From contig NZ_WNHB01000016.1 of the NCBI RefSeq assembly GCF_009718825.1, forward strand, positions 1-64,000: a stretch of DNA of 64,000 nucleotides, given 5' to 3'. A model generated the notes under the pieces. It was not told the DNA's origin and did no database searches. It was given only the letters and a program-made list of their open reading frames with translations. Shown in pieces: positions 18,314 through 29,027 of this stretch (positions are counted from its first letter, which is position 1; each line of letters starts with the position of its first letter). The DNA is from Terrilactibacillus tamarindi. Lineage in GTDB: Bacteria > Bacillota > Bacilli > Bacillales > Sporolactobacillaceae. The position numbers and the translations under genes were made by a program.

Positions 18314-19872
18314 TCTTCAATTTTAATCCATTTGCCGATGATAGGCAGGTTGGATAACTCTTCTCTTGAAATAAGCTCCAGCCAAAACGCCAATAAGAGA
18401 TAAAAAGCAAATACAATAAAGATCAAGGTTAATGTGCGTGGTAGCATGGCCCAATCTGTAAAAACGGAATTTAACAGGTAAGTTGCCAGCATTCCAGACG
18501 CAATAATAATCGACATTTCCTTGACGAAATCCATTATTTCAAGTGAAAAACCAATGACTTTGATGACTGTAGCCAAATGCAGTAAAGTAACAAGAAGCAT
18601 ACTAATCACTATCCCTAGTGCAACCCCATTAATGCCAAACTCGGGTTTTGATGCAAGGGCCCAAATCATCACAAGCTTAACAACCGCACCTAAAAAGCTA
18701 TTAATTAATGCGGCCCTGGCAAGATTCAAGGCTTGTAAGACAGCTTGGAGAGGTCCCTGAAGGTAAAAAACAATGAAAAAGGGTGCCATGAGATAGACAT
18801 AGTGGCTCGACCCAGGTGAATGATACAAAAGTGCCATGAGTGGTTCAGCAAATACATAACAAATAACAATTGAAATGCCTCCGGATAGCATCGACATTTT
18901 TAAAGCCTGATTCAATCTGAAATGAATAATATGGTAATTTTTTTTAGCATGTTCCTCGCTAATGGTCGGAATTAATGACACATAGAGAGCATGGGTGATA
19001 AAACTTGGTAATGTTAAAAAAGGAATTACGTAACCTGCCAGCTCTCCATATTGCTTCGTTGCGACCACCGTGGACACTCCTGCTATAAGTAAACTTTGAG
19101 CTGTAATAATTGGATCTAGAAAACTTGAGATGGAACCAATAAGTCGACTTCCCATAGATGGTAATGCGATATCCATCAGCTCTCGACAAGTTTTTTTTCC
19201 ACTTTTTAATGTTTTCATATAATCTAACTTTATTGGTTTGCCAATACTTTTTTTAAACATGGAAAGCATATAAAGAAGTGAGATGAATTCGCCAATAACA
19301 CCTGAAATCATCGCACCACCCGCCGCATACTCGATTCCATACGGCATTAACATGGTCGCTAGAAAAGCGACAAGAGAAATACGGACAATTTGTTCTATCA
19401 CTTCTGAAAAAGCAAACGGCGTCATATGACGCATTCCTTGAAAGTAACCTCTTAAAACTGAAGCTATACCCACTATTGGAATAACGGGGCTAATGGCAAT
19501 TAGTGGATACAAGGTACGTGAGTCAGTAAAGACGGTATGTGAAAGCAATGGTCCAAGAATAACCATGACGGTAGCAAGTACGATAGAAAGAACGGTTACG
19601 ATGGTAAACGAAACGACTAGGATTCGTTTTATTTTCTTCTTATCTCCGAGTACATCTGCTTCTGCTACCATTTTTGAAATAGCAACAGGGAGTCCCAATT
19701 GAGTGAGTGTCACAGTTAATAAAAGGGTTGGATAAGCCATCATATAAATTCCAACGCCTTCATTCCCAATAACGCGAGAGAGGACAATTTTATTTATCAT
19801 TCCAAGAATTTTCGTCACCAAACCTGCTAGCATGAGTATAAATGAACCTTTTAAGAAGGATTGTTTTGACAT
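18310..19872 (-). CDS. spoVB: Stage V sporulation protein B (MOP-superfamily flippase)
   Basis: SpoVB is a polytopic membrane protein of the MurJ/Wzx-like MOP superfamily needed for spore cortex synthesis, probably as a lipid-linked precursor flippase. The protein has 12-14 hydrophobic segments; family stretches include GNEGVGIYMMAYP, GLPVAISKMVAE and ISPVIPIVGIASVLRGYFQG. At 520 residues it matches B. subtilis SpoVB (518). I start at the ATG complementary to 19870-19872 (MSKQSFLKG); an upstream reading from 19905 adds 11 unlikely residues. Confidence 0.95.
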   Translation of the reverse strand: MSKQSFLKGSFILMLAGLVTKILGMINKIVLSRVIGNEGVGIYMMAYPTLLLTVTLTQLGLPVAISKMVAEADVLGDKKKIKRILVVSFTIVTVLSIVLATVMVILGPLLSHTVFTDSRTLYPLIAISPVIPIVGIASVLRGYFQGMRHMTPFAFSEVIEQIVRISLVAFLATMLMPYGIEYAAGGAMISGVIGEFISLLYMLSMFKKSIGKPIKLDYMKTLKSGKKTCRELMDIALPSMGSRLIGSISSFLDPIITAQSLLIAGVSTVVATKQYGELAGYVIPFLTLPSFITHALYVSLIPTISEEHAKKNYHIIHFRLNQALKMSMLSGGISIVICYVFAEPLMALLYHSPGSSHYVYLMAPFFIVFYLQGPLQAVLQALNLARAALINSFLGAVVKLVMIWALASKPEFGINGVALGIVISMLLVTLLHLATVIKVIGFSLEIMDFVKEMSIIIASGMLATYLLNSVFTDWAMLPRTLTLIFIVFAFYLLLAFWLELISREELSNLPIIGKWIKIED

Positions 19873-19971
19873 ACTTTTCCCGCCTTTACATAGTGATCCC
19901 ATCATTGATTGTGTCTATTAATAAGATATATATGCAAAAGGGTGGACAAAGCATGACAAGCATTGTTTGTT

Positions 19972-20126
19972 AAGTTGAAACTTCCATCAGTGGGGGATTC
20001 TTTCAACCCCTCACTGATGGTTAGCTGAACCAATCGGACCTTTATCGGCGGTTGATTCCCCGGCTATCCTCATTGAATACTCAGAATCCTGAGGTAGGGG
20101 TCTTTACATACTGTTAAGGCGGGATA
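19972..20126 (+). repeat. Repeat family B, full-length copy (B2)
   Basis: It begins AAGTTGAAACTTCCATCAGT, contains a hairpin of CCATCAGTGGGGG with CCCTCACTGATGG, continues with CCAATCGGACCTTTA, and ends CTGTTAAGGCGGGATA. A near-identical inverted copy lies at 49868-50032. This is the main content of the spoVB-comN gap. Confidence 0.85.
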
Positions 20127-20207
20127 GTTTTCCCTTATGTTCCCTATTTTCTGTTTTATTAACACGTCGTATTATGCTATGATAGGTTTTATGGGAGTGA
20201 TAGAGCG

Positions 20208-20501
20208 ATGTCTGAGAACTTTAATTATGTCGAGATGCGTGATTACATAGAACCATTTCTTAGAAGTAAGCATGAGGAATTTCAATTATTAGGAATAGAA
20301 CGTTTATCAATAGATGATCTATGGGACTTTGTTCTTTTTACAATTGAAAAGAAAAAAGCGGACAAGCCCTCAAGACTATATCAATTGGTCAATCATGTGA
20401 TGTCTTTGTCTGTAAATGATTACATGAATAAACTACGTGTCGATATGTTTAAAGGAACAGAGATCCAATTGACTGATGATTTATTTTCGTCATTTAATTA
20501 A
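20208..20501 (+). CDS. comN: Post-transcriptional regulator ComN (YrzD family)
   Basis: A 97-residue soluble protein of the Post_transc_reg family. In B. subtilis ComN acts on the comE late-competence mRNA. Family stretches include YIEPFLRSKHEEF, LSIDDLWDFVLFT and LVNHVMSLSVNDYMN. GGGAGTGATAG precedes the ATG. It keeps its usual position between spoVB and secDF. Confidence 0.88.
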   Translation: MSENFNYVEMRDYIEPFLRSKHEEFQLLGIERLSIDDLWDFVLFTIEKKKADKPSRLYQLVNHVMSLSVNDYMNKLRVDMFKGTEIQLTDDLFSSFN

Positions 20502-20595
20502 TTGGCAATGTTAATTTTTAACATTATTTTATAACATGGCCAATGTACACAAAAAAGGGTATAAGATGGTTTATTGAGAAGGGAGTAAGTGCAGC

Positions 20596-21894
20596 ATGGT
20601 TAAAAAAGGAAGGATCATTTCCTTTTTTGTAATTCTAGTCGTATTAGCCATAATTATTGGGTTTACAGCTAAGCCTATTGTCAATAATATGAAACTTGGA
20701 CTAGATTTAAAAGGCGGTTTTGAAGTTCTTTATCAAGTAAAACCATTAAAACAAGGGGATAAAATAACGCCTGATACATTACATAATGCGGTTACCGCCA
20801 TTGAAAAAAGGATTAATGTGATTGGTGTTAGTGAGCCAAGTATCTCAATTGAAGGCAATGACCGTATTCGTGTGCAGTTGCCAGGCGTTAAAGATGAAAA
20901 AAGTGCAAGAAAATTGTTATCAACAACAGCCAACCTCACATTTAGAGATTCAAATGACAAATTGATGATTGATGGATCGGAACTAGAACCTGGAAAAGCA
21001 AAAATGGAATTTCATAGTACGACCAACGAGCCCATTGTTACGTTGCAATTGAAGAGTTCTAAAAAAATGGAACAAGTCACACGTACAATAATGAAAAAAC
21101 CCATGCCGGATAATGTTCTTGTCATTTGGCTCGACTGGCACAAAGGTCAGACTTATAAAGCTGAATCAAAGAAGGCAAAACCTGCTTATATTTCTGCCCC
21201 CTCAGTTAATGAAGAACTAGGAAAAAATGTAATGATCCAAGGTGATTTCACTACTCAAGAAGCTAAAAATTTAGCAGAACTTTTAAATGCAGGCTCATTA
21301 CCTGTTAAAATGGATGAAATTTATTCACAATCGGTAGGCGCACAATTTGGAAAAAATTCCATGGTTGAAACCCTGTATGGAGGAACAATCGGGGTAGCGA
21401 TTATTTTCCTTTTCATGCTTGTTTTTTACCGTTTTGGCGGGTTAATAGCTAATATTACCTTGTGTGTTTATATTTATGTCGTTATCGCTATTTTCGTCGG
21501 ACTTCAAGCTGTATTAACGTTACCGGGTATAGCGGCGTTGATCCTGGGGATAGGGATGGCTGTTGATGCCAATATCATTACTCTAGAGCGGATTAAGGAT
21601 GAACTTCGGAGCGGGAAAAGTGTCTTATCTGCGTTTAGAGCGGGGAATCACCGTTCGTTTAGTACGGTTCTAGATGCCAACTTAACAACCATTATTGCTG
21701 CTGCTGTGTTATTCGTATTTGGAACAAGTGCGGTTAGAGGTTTCGCTATTATGCTGATCATCAGTAATGTTGTTACTTTTATTACTTCAGTATTTGGCGC
21801 TAGATGGCTATTAGGTCTATGGGTTCATGGACGTGCATTAGATAAAAAACCAGGATTACTCGGTGTAAAAAAGGGTGATGTTCATGATTCTTAA
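20596..21894 (+). CDS. secD: Protein translocase subunit SecD (separate gene)
   Basis: SecD uses the proton motive force to finish protein export through SecYEG. The first transmembrane helix is at residues 8-25. The periplasmic P1 domain includes KLGLDLKGGFEVLYQV and AVTAIEKRINVIGVSE. Five further helices follow, with GIGMAVDANIITLERIKDEL, the conserved D/N-rich helix-4 motif. The length of 432 residues fits a stand-alone SecD. B. subtilis encodes a fused SecDF; here secF is a separate gene overlapping by 11 bases. Confidence 0.97.
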   Translation: MVKKGRIISFFVILVVLAIIIGFTAKPIVNNMKLGLDLKGGFEVLYQVKPLKQGDKITPDTLHNAVTAIEKRINVIGVSEPSISIEGNDRIRVQLPGVKDEKSARKLLSTTANLTFRDSNDKLMIDGSELEPGKAKMEFHSTTNEPIVTLQLKSSKKMEQVTRTIMKKPMPDNVLVIWLDWHKGQTYKAESKKAKPAYISAPSVNEELGKNVMIQGDFTTQEAKNLAELLNAGSLPVKMDEIYSQSVGAQFGKNSMVETLYGGTIGVAIIFLFMLVFYRFGGLIANITLCVYIYVVIAIFVGLQAVLTLPGIAALILGIGMAVDANIITLERIKDELRSGKSVLSAFRAGNHRSFSTVLDANLTTIIAAAVLFVFGTSAVRGFAIMLIISNVVTFITSVFGARWLLGLWVHGRALDKKPGLLGVKKGDVHDS

Positions 21895-22804
21895 ACATTT
21901 TGATTTTATTAAACACCGCAACATATTTTTCACGATATCCATTGTTATAACGCTACTCGGGATTCTTTCCTTGTTTATATTTAAATTAAATTTAAGCATT
22001 GATTTTACAAGTGGAACACGGATTGATGTAACAGCTAACCAAGCGTTATCAACGACAAAAGTTGAACAAACATTTACAGATTTGGGTTATCATACTGAAC
22101 AAACGGTTCAATCCGGACAAAATAATCGAGTCACAACCATTCGTTTAAACAGGGAATTAAACCGGACACAATCAGCAACCATTAGCGATCGCTTAAAACA
22201 AGACTTTGGGAATGTGGATGTTAGTATGAGTACTGTCTCACCTCAAGTCGGACGTGATCTTGCGAAAAAAGCGCTATATGCAGTGATAATAGCTTCGTTG
22301 TTCATTATTGCCTATGTATGGATCCGCTTTGAATTTTTACAAGGCTTAACGGCGGTCATTGCCTTATTACATGATGCCTTCTTTATTATTACGGTATTTA
22401 GTTTATTGCACATTGAAGTGAATATCTTGTTTATTTCAGCTGTGTTAACCATCATTGGTTATTCCATCAATGATACGATTGTTACATTTGACCGTGTACG
22501 TGAAAATGTAAAGTTAAGTAAGAAAAGACTGACGACACTTAGCGACTTTGGCCATATTGTCAACCAAAGTATTCACCAAACCATTACCCGATCAATTAAC
22601 ACGGTATTAACGGTTCTTTTCCCGGTTATTACTTTACTGATTTTTGGTAGTGAATCGATTCGTACCTTTACAATTGCTTTATTTATTGGACTTCTTTGTG
22701 GCGTGTATTCTTCAATCTTTATTGCCTGTCCGCTATGGGCCGTGCTTAAAGTGAAGCATCTTGCAAGAAGAAAGAAAAAAAGAACCGTTCAACCTCAAGC
22801 CTAA
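21884..22804 (+). CDS. secF: Protein translocase subunit SecF (separate gene)
   Basis: The partner of SecD. It has one N-terminal helix, the LSIDFTSGTRIDV motif at the start of the periplasmic part, and five C-terminal helices with TIIGYSINDTIVTFDRVREN, the SecF counterpart of the SecD helix-4 motif. I start at ATG 21884, with AAGGGTG (21871-21877) at proper distance; GTG 21875 and ATG 21878 are in frame upstream. The length of 306 residues is typical. Confidence 0.97.
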   Translation: MILKHFDFIKHRNIFFTISIVITLLGILSLFIFKLNLSIDFTSGTRIDVTANQALSTTKVEQTFTDLGYHTEQTVQSGQNNRVTTIRLNRELNRTQSATISDRLKQDFGNVDVSMSTVSPQVGRDLAKKALYAVIIASLFIIAYVWIRFEFLQGLTAVIALLHDAFFIITVFSLLHIEVNILFISAVLTIIGYSINDTIVTFDRVRENVKLSKKRLTTLSDFGHIVNQSIHQTITRSINTVLTVLFPVITLLIFGSESIRTFTIALFIGLLCGVYSSIFIACPLWAVLKVKHLARRKKKRTVQPQA

Positions 22805-23012
22805 ATAAAAAAGCTTATGAACAAAAAGGCGGCATCTATTTTACCGCTTTTTTGTTTTGTTTTTCTGTTTTAGCAGACATTGGATTAGGTATAAATTAAA
22901 TAAACCATACCTATTCCACGTTTAATTGTCTGTTTAGAGATATCTGTGTTTGATACGAATCAGCAAACTATTTCGATTTAACTATCATAAAATACGAAAA
23001 GGTCGTGTTACA

Positions 23013-23297
23013 ATGAATAAACAATGGCGAATTCTGTTTGCATTAATTCTTGTCTTAATTATCACCCTCTTGTCAGTTGCAAATGTTGATCCTGTTTCTG
23101 TAAACTATCTATTTGGTATGGTTGACTTACCATTGATTGTTGTGATCATAGTATCTTTACTTATTGGGGCATTACTTGTTGGCATCATCAGTTCTCTTCG
23201 AATTATTCAATTGCAAAAAAAGATTCGCCAGTTAAAGAATAGGTCCTATTTATCTCAAGAAAAGACGGATGAACCAGTCAAGGATCAAGAAGATTAA
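23013..23297 (+). CDS. LapA domain (DUF1049) membrane protein
   Basis: A 94-residue protein with two hydrophobic helices (about residues 6-22 and 40-66) around ANVDPVSVNYLFG, the LapA/DUF1049 signature, and a charged C-terminus with a short coiled-coil (IIQLQKKIRQLKNR). B. subtilis YrvD occupies the same place between secDF and recJ. Role unknown. I choose ATG 23013 (MNKQWRILF) over the reading from 22950 because the hydrophobic part starts right after it. Confidence 0.85.
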   Translation: MNKQWRILFALILVLIITLLSVANVDPVSVNYLFGMVDLPLIVVIIVSLLIGALLVGIISSLRIIQLQKKIRQLKNRSYLSQEKTDEPVKDQED

Positions 23298-23390
23298 GAA
23301 CGGTTCACGCGTAAAATACAGTTTTTAACAATCCCTTTTAATATAGTTATTTACGAATCTTGATATTTGGAAGTAAAGGTGGATGAAAAC

Positions 23391-25754
23391 GTGCTTATTT
23401 CACGTGCAAAATGGAATACCAAAACAATCGATATAGTCAAAGCAAATAAGCTTGCTAATGAATTACATGTACCTGAGATTATTGGACAGTTGTTATTTGC
23501 TCGTGGAATGACGGAAGTCGATGCAGCAAAACGATTTCTAGAAAATCCAGCTTCAATGTACCATGATCCATTCTTGATGAACGGCATGAAAGAAGCTGTT
23601 GATCGAATCCATCAATCCATTAAAGAAGAAGAGTCTATTTTAGTCTTTGGTGACTATGACGCCGATGGGGTGACCTCAACAGCCCTTTTGGTTCGAGGCT
23701 TGAAAAATTTAGGGGCTCATGTTTCGTATTATGTACCTGATCGTTTTCGAGAAGGTTATGGACCGAATAAACCGGCTATCGAAAAAGCTGCTAAAGATGG
23801 AATCAAACTAATTATTACGGTAGATACAGGAATTGCGGCTCATGATGAAGCTGTCTTTGCAAAATCACTTGGTCTTGATTATATCGTCACAGACCATCAT
23901 GAACCTCCAGAAAATTTACCTGAAGCCTATTGTATTCTTAATCCTAAAAAAACAATGTGTACTTATCCTTTTTCGTCGCTTGCAGGCGTTGGGGTGGCTT
24001 TAAAACTTGTTCATGGGCTATATGGACGACTTCCAGAGAAGTTGCTTAGTTTGGCAGCTATTGGAACGGTTAGTGATCTTGTTCCATTAACCGATGAAAA
24101 TCGATGGATTGTTAAAGAAGGAATTAAACAGATCAATGGCGGCACATTTCATGGGATCGAGTCTCTCAGGTCAATCTGTGGGTTTGAAGATGGATGTGAT
24201 AGTGATAGTATTGGTTTTGGCATTGGGCCAAGGTTAAATGCGGCTGGTCGAATGGCACATGCCAAAATAGCCGTTGAACTATTGCTTTCAGATAATCCAA
24301 GTGAGGCAGATAAGCTGGCCCATGAATTAGATGAATTAAATATCGAAAGAAAGGCAGCCGTTGATGAAATTACGGTTCAGGCAGAAATAGAGGCCATTAA
24401 GCAGCAGGCAAAACATCAACAGGTTTTTGTCATAGCAGGAAAAGGCTGGCATGAAGGTGTGATTGGTATTGCTGCATCAAGAATGGTAGAGCAATTCTAC
24501 CGTCCAACTCTAGTCCTTAGTATGGATGAAACAACAGGATTAGCAAAAGGATCAGCGCGAAGTATTCCTGGCTTTAATCTGTTTGAAGCGCTAAGTTCAT
24601 GTGGTGACCTCTTTGAAAAATTTGGTGGTCATGAAATGGCGGCAGGGATGACGATCCAAATTAGCCGAATAAATGAATTAAGGCATCAATTAAACAATTA
24701 TTCAGAACAAGTTTTAACAAGTGATATGTTACTTCCACAAGTAGACATTGATTGTAGGCTTCAAGTTGAGGATATTAACCTCGACTTAATAACATGGATC
24801 AATAAACTAAGTCCATTTGGTGTGAGTAACCCCAAACCTTTTTTTCAACTTGAGCAAACGAAACTATCACAATTGAGGACCATTGGTAAGGCAAAAAATC
24901 ATTTAAAATGTGTTTTTAATGGAGTCGAGGCAAATCTAGATGGAATTGGTTTTGGGTTAGGCGGGATTTCGACTGAAATCTCACCAATAGCCAATGTGTC
25001 TGCCATCGGTGAATTAACAATTAATGAGTGGAACGGGTTTAGAAAACCACAGTTTATGATTCGTGACATGAAGATTGATGAATGGCAACTGTTTGATTGG
25101 CGTAATGAACAACGACTCCATCAACGGCTTCAGGAATTACCAGCTGAAAAGCGCATCTGTTTGGTTTTTAATAAAAAGTCAATAAATGAAGTTGGCTTGC
25201 AGGATTATGCAGAAGATATTATAACAATAACCGATATATTAGCCGAGAAAGAGACTACATCGAAAAAAGGGAAGTACTTAGTCTTACTCGACCTTCCTGA
25301 CAGCCTAAAGCAAATGGAAGAATTAGTCCTTTGGGCAAAAGGCGTGGAAAGAATTTATGCTGTTTTCCATCATAAAGAGGAACATTATTTTTCAGCTTTA
25401 CCGTCGCGTGATCAGTTTAAATGGCTATATGCTTATATCAGTCAAGAAGAACGTTTTCCATTGAATGGAACGATAGAACGAGTGGCAAAATATAAAGGAT
25501 GGTCCGTTTCTACATTGAAATTCATGATAAACGTGTTTTGTGATTTAGATTTTGTTAGAATAGAACAAGGAATCCTAACTATAAACAAGGAACCTCAAAA
25601 AAAACCTCTAACGGAGTCTAAATATTATCAACGTAATAGTGAACAAATCAAAGTAGAAGAACTCTTTAGCTATTCTTCATATCTATCGTTAAAAGAGTGG
25701 TTTGATAATAAACTTTATCAAGATAGTTCCGAAAAGGAGACCATAAAAATATGA
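23391..25754 (+). CDS. recJ: Single-stranded-DNA exonuclease RecJ
   Basis: A 5'-3' exonuclease used in recombination and mismatch repair. Its DHH-domain motifs are [16 protein letters not shown] and [10 protein letters not shown], then [12 protein letters not shown]; the DHHA1 domain follows ([12 protein letters not shown]). An OB fold and the C-terminal extension found in Bacillus RecJ complete it. I start at GTG 23391 after AAGGTGG, giving 787 residues (B. subtilis 786); the TTG at 23367 is an alternative. The stop overlaps the apt start by 4 bases. Confidence 0.96.
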   Translation: MLISRAKWNTKTIDIVKANKLANELHVPEIIGQLLFARGMTEVDAAKRFLENPASMYHDPFLMNGMKEAVDRIHQSIKEEESILVFGDYDADGVTSTALLVRGLKNLGAHVSYYVPDRFREGYGPNKPAIEKAAKDGIKLIITVDTGIAAHDEAVFAKSLGLDYIVTDHHEPPENLPEAYCILNPKKTMCTYPFSSLAGVGVALKLVHGLYGRLPEKLLSLAAIGTVSDLVPLTDENRWIVKEGIKQINGGTFHGIESLRSICGFEDGCDSDSIGFGIGPRLNAAGRMAHAKIAVELLLSDNPSEADKLAHELDELNIERKAAVDEITVQAEIEAIKQQAKHQQVFVIAGKGWHEGVIGIAASRMVEQFYRPTLVLSMDETTGLAKGSARSIPGFNLFEALSSCGDLFEKFGGHEMAAGMTIQISRINELRHQLNNYSEQVLTSDMLLPQVDIDCRLQVEDINLDLITWINKLSPFGVSNPKPFFQLEQTKLSQLRTIGKAKNHLKCVFNGVEANLDGIGFGLGGISTEISPIANVSAIGELTINEWNGFRKPQFMIRDMKIDEWQLFDWRNEQRLHQRLQELPAEKRICLVFNKKSINEVGLQDYAEDIITITDILAEKETTSKKGKYLVLLDLPDSLKQMEELVLWAKGVERIYAVFHHKEEHYFSALPSRDQFKWLYAYISQEERFPLNGTIERVAKYKGWSVSTLKFMINVFCDLDFVRIEQGILTINKEPQKKPLTESKYYQRNSEQIKVEELFSYSSYLSLKEWFDNKLYQDSSEKETIKI

Positions 25755-26263
25755 ATTATAGGGATTATATTGCAATTGTTAAAGATTTTCCTAAAGAAGG
25801 CATTGTTTTCAAAGATATTACCCCGTTGCTTCAAGATGGCCCAGCTTATCAATCCGCTATTGAAGAATTCACTAATTACGCTAATCGTTTACATGCGGAT
25901 GTCATCGTTGGACCAGAAGCAAGAGGATTTGTTGTAGGGTGTCCAATTGCGACGTCACTCAAGATTGGCTTTGTACCAGTAAGAAAAAAAGGGAAACTGC
26001 CTCGGGAAACAGTTGAAGCTACATATGGGAAAGAATACGGTGAAGATGTGTTATGTCTTCATCGAGACGCGATAAAGCCTGGCCAAAAAGTGGTTATTGC
26101 TGACGATTTATTAGCAACAGGTGGCACCATCTCAGCAACGATTGAACTTGTAGAGAAATTGGGTGGTATTGTTGTCGGTCTTTGCTTTTTAATTGAATTA
26201 ACCGATTTAAACGGCAGAGAAAAGCTTCAAAACTATGAAATATTTACTTTAATGGAAAATTAA
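25751..26263 (+). CDS. apt: Adenine phosphoribosyltransferase
   Basis: Apt salvages adenine to AMP with PRPP. The PRPP-binding loop is [13 protein letters not shown], and the substrate part includes [11 protein letters not shown] and [11 protein letters not shown]. The length of 170 residues is standard. The ATG overlaps the recJ TGA (ATGA). The recJ-apt-relA order is as in B. subtilis. Confidence 0.98.
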   Translation: MNYRDYIAIVKDFPKEGIVFKDITPLLQDGPAYQSAIEEFTNYANRLHADVIVGPEARGFVVGCPIATSLKIGFVPVRKKGKLPRETVEATYGKEYGEDVLCLHRDAIKPGQKVVIADDLLATGGTISATIELVEKLGGIVVGLCFLIELTDLNGREKLQNYEIFTLMEN

Positions 26264-26280
26264 GATTGTAAAGCAAAAAA

Positions 26281-26307
26281 AGAGTGCTCGCTTAGAGCAC
26301 TCTTTTC
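26281..26307 (+). terminator. Terminator of recJ-apt
   Basis: A 9-bp perfect stem (AGAGTGCTC / GAGCACTCT) and four T residues. Confidence 0.85.
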
Positions 26308-26355
26308 GGTACTATTTTACCCATTTGATGAGCATTCGTCATTTTAATGTTGAAT

Positions 26356-26538
26356 CTAAAGGTCTTGGAAAATATTATAAAGTAATATCAATGAAAAAAA
26401 CTTTACAATTATATCTTTTTCTTTGATAATATAAACATTATTACTTTCAAAACTTAATGCAATTGTCTGTTTTTTCTTAAACGAGTAAGTCCATTTATCA
26501 TTGGACTCTTTTCCTATGATTGTTAATTCTTCATTTGA
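26356..26538 (-). pseudogene. Possible remnant of a small secreted or surface protein gene
   Basis: On the reverse strand a 60-codon open stretch without any start codon reads like real protein (it includes IGKESNDKWTYSFKKKQTI and ALSFESNNVYIIKEKD) and ends at TAG. A stop precedes it, so it is not an intact gene. The composition recalls the C-terminal part of small lipoproteins, but I cannot name a family. The remaining apt-relA gap (26308-26721) shows nothing else. Confidence 0.3.
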
Positions 26539-26721
26539 TCACAGTAGTCCATCGTTTTAATTAACTATTACCGAATAGCTCTTGCTTTCAATGTCGATTT
26601 TAGTTAAAAACCATCGATTCGGTGAAGTGATTCACTAAGCAATGAAGATCTTTACTATATAGAAAAATAATAAGACTGAAAAATGATGTTTTTCTAAAGT
26701 TTCCTATAAGGTGATGTGTAT

Positions 26722-28899
26722 ATGACAATTGAAGAAATATTGGATAAAGCCAAAACCTATTTAACTCAAGAAAATGTGGATGAAATTGAAGAGGCTTATC
26801 AATATGCAAAAAAAGCGCACACTGGACAATATCGAAAGTCTGGTGAACCTTACATTTATCATCCAGTCGAAGTGGCTGGAATTTTAGTAAATCTTAACAT
26901 GGATGTTAAAACAATTATTGGAGGATTTCTCCATGATGTGGTTGAAGATACAGCTGTAACGCTTGATGATATAAAAGCACGATTTGGTGATGATGTGGCT
27001 CTTCTTGTCGATGGCGTAACAAAACTTAGACATTTTGAATTTACATCAAAAGAGGATCAACAGGCGGAAAACCATCGGAAAATGTTCGTAGCCATGGCAC
27101 GTGATTTACGCTGCGTCCTTATTAAACTTGCGGATCGCTTGCACAATATGCGGACATTAAAGTATATGAGAAAAGAAAAACAGATTCAAAAAGCCAATGA
27201 AACGTTAGAAATTTTTGCTCCACTAGCAAATCGATTAGGGATTTCTGCTATAAAGTGGGAACTAGAGGATATCTCTTTGCGCTATTTAAATCCTCAACAA
27301 TATTACAAAATTGTTAATCTCATGAAGCAAAAAAGAAATGAACGAGAAGCTTACGTTCTAGAAGTCATTAAAGATGTCAGAAATATGGTGAAGGATGTTC
27401 ATATTGAAGCTGATATTTCGGGACGTCCTAAGCATATTTATAGTATTTATCGGAAAATGGTTCATCAACATAAACAATTTAATGAGATATATGATCTGTT
27501 AGCCGTAAGAATTGTGGTTAAAAGTATCAAAGATTGTTATGCTGTTTTAGGGATTATTCATACACATTGGAAACCGATGCCTGGACGATTTAAAGATTAT
27601 ATCGCGATGCCAAAGGCCAATATGTATCAATCCCTTCATACGACCGTCATTGGTCCAAAAGGTGATCCTTTAGAAGTTCAAATAAGAACAGAAGAAATGC
27701 ATGAAATTGCTGAATATGGAATTGCAGCTCACTGGGCATACAAAGAAGGTAAGACAAAGAACGTCAATAACAATTTTGAGGATAAATTAACCTGGTTCCG
27801 AGAAATTCTTGAATGGCAAAATGAAACTGTTGATGCCCGTGAATTTATGGAATCATTAAAAGTTGATCTCTTTTCAGATACGGTGTTTGTCTTTACACCA
27901 AAAGGTGACGTCTTTGAATTGCCAGCAGGATCTGTTCCTATAGATTTTGCTTACCGCATTCATACAGAAATTGGAAATCAAATGGTAGGAGCCAAAGTTA
28001 ATGGAAAAATGGTTCCTTTAGATTACAAGTTTAAAACAGGTGACATTGTTGAAGTTTTAACTTCAAAGCACTCTTATGGCCCAAGTCAAGACTGGATCAA
28101 GATAGCCCAAAGTTCACAAGCAAAAGCAAAAATTAAACAGTGGTTTAAACGACAGCGACGTGAAGAAAATGTCATCAAAGGGAAAGAACTTATTGAAAAA
28201 GAACTAAAAGGACAAGGATTCAATCCTAAAACAATTTTAACCGAAGAAAATTTATTAGACGTAGCAAGTAAATATAGCTTTACAACGGAAGATGAAGTAT
28301 ATGCCGCTGTCGGTTATAATGGAGTACCTTTAAAGCAATTGGTCTCACGTTTGACAGAGAAAGAACGTAAAGAGAAAGAGACAAATCCTGACGAAATCCT
28401 AAAATCATTTCCGGATGTCAGCACGTATACCAATCACCGCAGAGCAACATCCGGTGTCAAGGTTAAAGGAGTAGACAATGTCCTCATTCGATTATCAAAG
28501 TGCTGCAATCCAGTTCCAGGTGATGCGATTGTTGGATATATCACAAAGGGTCGAGGCGTTTCGATTCACCGAGTGGATTGTGCAAACATTACGCATGGTG
28601 AAGAGAATGATCAGCGCTTAATTGACGTTGAATGGGAAATTGTGGACGAGAAATCAAAACAGTATAATGTGGATATTGAAATTATCGGTTTTGATAAAAA
28701 TGGCTTATTAAATGAGGTCCTTCAAACGGTTTCAGAGACTCATACATTGATTAATGCCGTATCTGGAAAAGCAGATAAAAACAAAGTCGCTTATATTCAT
28801 ATGACGATTGCGATCAATAATACGAGTCATTTAAGACGGGTCGTCGAAAAAATTAAACGGATACCTGAAATTTATTCAGTTAAACGGATGATGCAATAA
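26722..28899 (+). CDS. relA: Bifunctional (p)ppGpp synthetase/hydrolase RelA (Rel)
   Basis: The stringent-response enzyme that makes and degrades (p)ppGpp. The HD hydrolase domain (HPVEVAGIL, GGFLHDVVEDT) is followed by the synthetase (GRFKDYIAMPKANMYQSLHT), a TGS domain (VFVFTPKGDVFELPAG), the zinc-finger/conserved-cysteine region (RLSKCCNPVPGDAIVGY) and a C-terminal ACT domain. I start at ATG 26722 (GGTGATG upstream); GTG 26716 is an alternative. The length of 725 residues is usual for long RSH proteins. Confidence 0.98.
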   Translation: MTIEEILDKAKTYLTQENVDEIEEAYQYAKKAHTGQYRKSGEPYIYHPVEVAGILVNLNMDVKTIIGGFLHDVVEDTAVTLDDIKARFGDDVALLVDGVTKLRHFEFTSKEDQQAENHRKMFVAMARDLRCVLIKLADRLHNMRTLKYMRKEKQIQKANETLEIFAPLANRLGISAIKWELEDISLRYLNPQQYYKIVNLMKQKRNEREAYVLEVIKDVRNMVKDVHIEADISGRPKHIYSIYRKMVHQHKQFNEIYDLLAVRIVVKSIKDCYAVLGIIHTHWKPMPGRFKDYIAMPKANMYQSLHTTVIGPKGDPLEVQIRTEEMHEIAEYGIAAHWAYKEGKTKNVNNNFEDKLTWFREILEWQNETVDAREFMESLKVDLFSDTVFVFTPKGDVFELPAGSVPIDFAYRIHTEIGNQMVGAKVNGKMVPLDYKFKTGDIVEVLTSKHSYGPSQDWIKIAQSSQAKAKIKQWFKRQRREENVIKGKELIEKELKGQGFNPKTILTEENLLDVASKYSFTTEDEVYAAVGYNGVPLKQLVSRLTEKERKEKETNPDEILKSFPDVSTYTNHRRATSGVKVKGVDNVLIRLSKCCNPVPGDAIVGYITKGRGVSIHRVDCANITHGEENDQRLIDVEWEIVDEKSKQYNVDIEIIGFDKNGLLNEVLQTVSETHTLINAVSGKADKNKVAYIHMTIAINNTSHLRRVVEKIKRIPEIYSVKRMMQ

Positions 28900-29002
28900 A
28901 GTGAAGCTTCCATCAGTGGGGGTTTCCTTCATCCCCCACCTATCTTCTTTGACTACTCAGAATCGAGGTGGGGGTCTTTACTTGCCGTTAAGGCGGGATA
29001 AA
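28899..29002 (+). repeat. Repeat family B, medium copy (B3)
   Basis: It has the left end AAGTGAAGCTTCCATCAGTG and the right end CCGTTAAGGCGGGATAA but lacks about 60 internal bases of the full copies; the join lies in the CCCCCAC segment. It fills the relA-dtd gap. Confidence 0.85.
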
Positions 29003-29027
29003 GAGAAAGATTTTATGAGGTGACACT

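Noticed and set aside
20596-22804. Broken secDF fusion gene
   Set aside because: secF has its own Shine-Dalgarno and start, and both proteins have complete family lengths.
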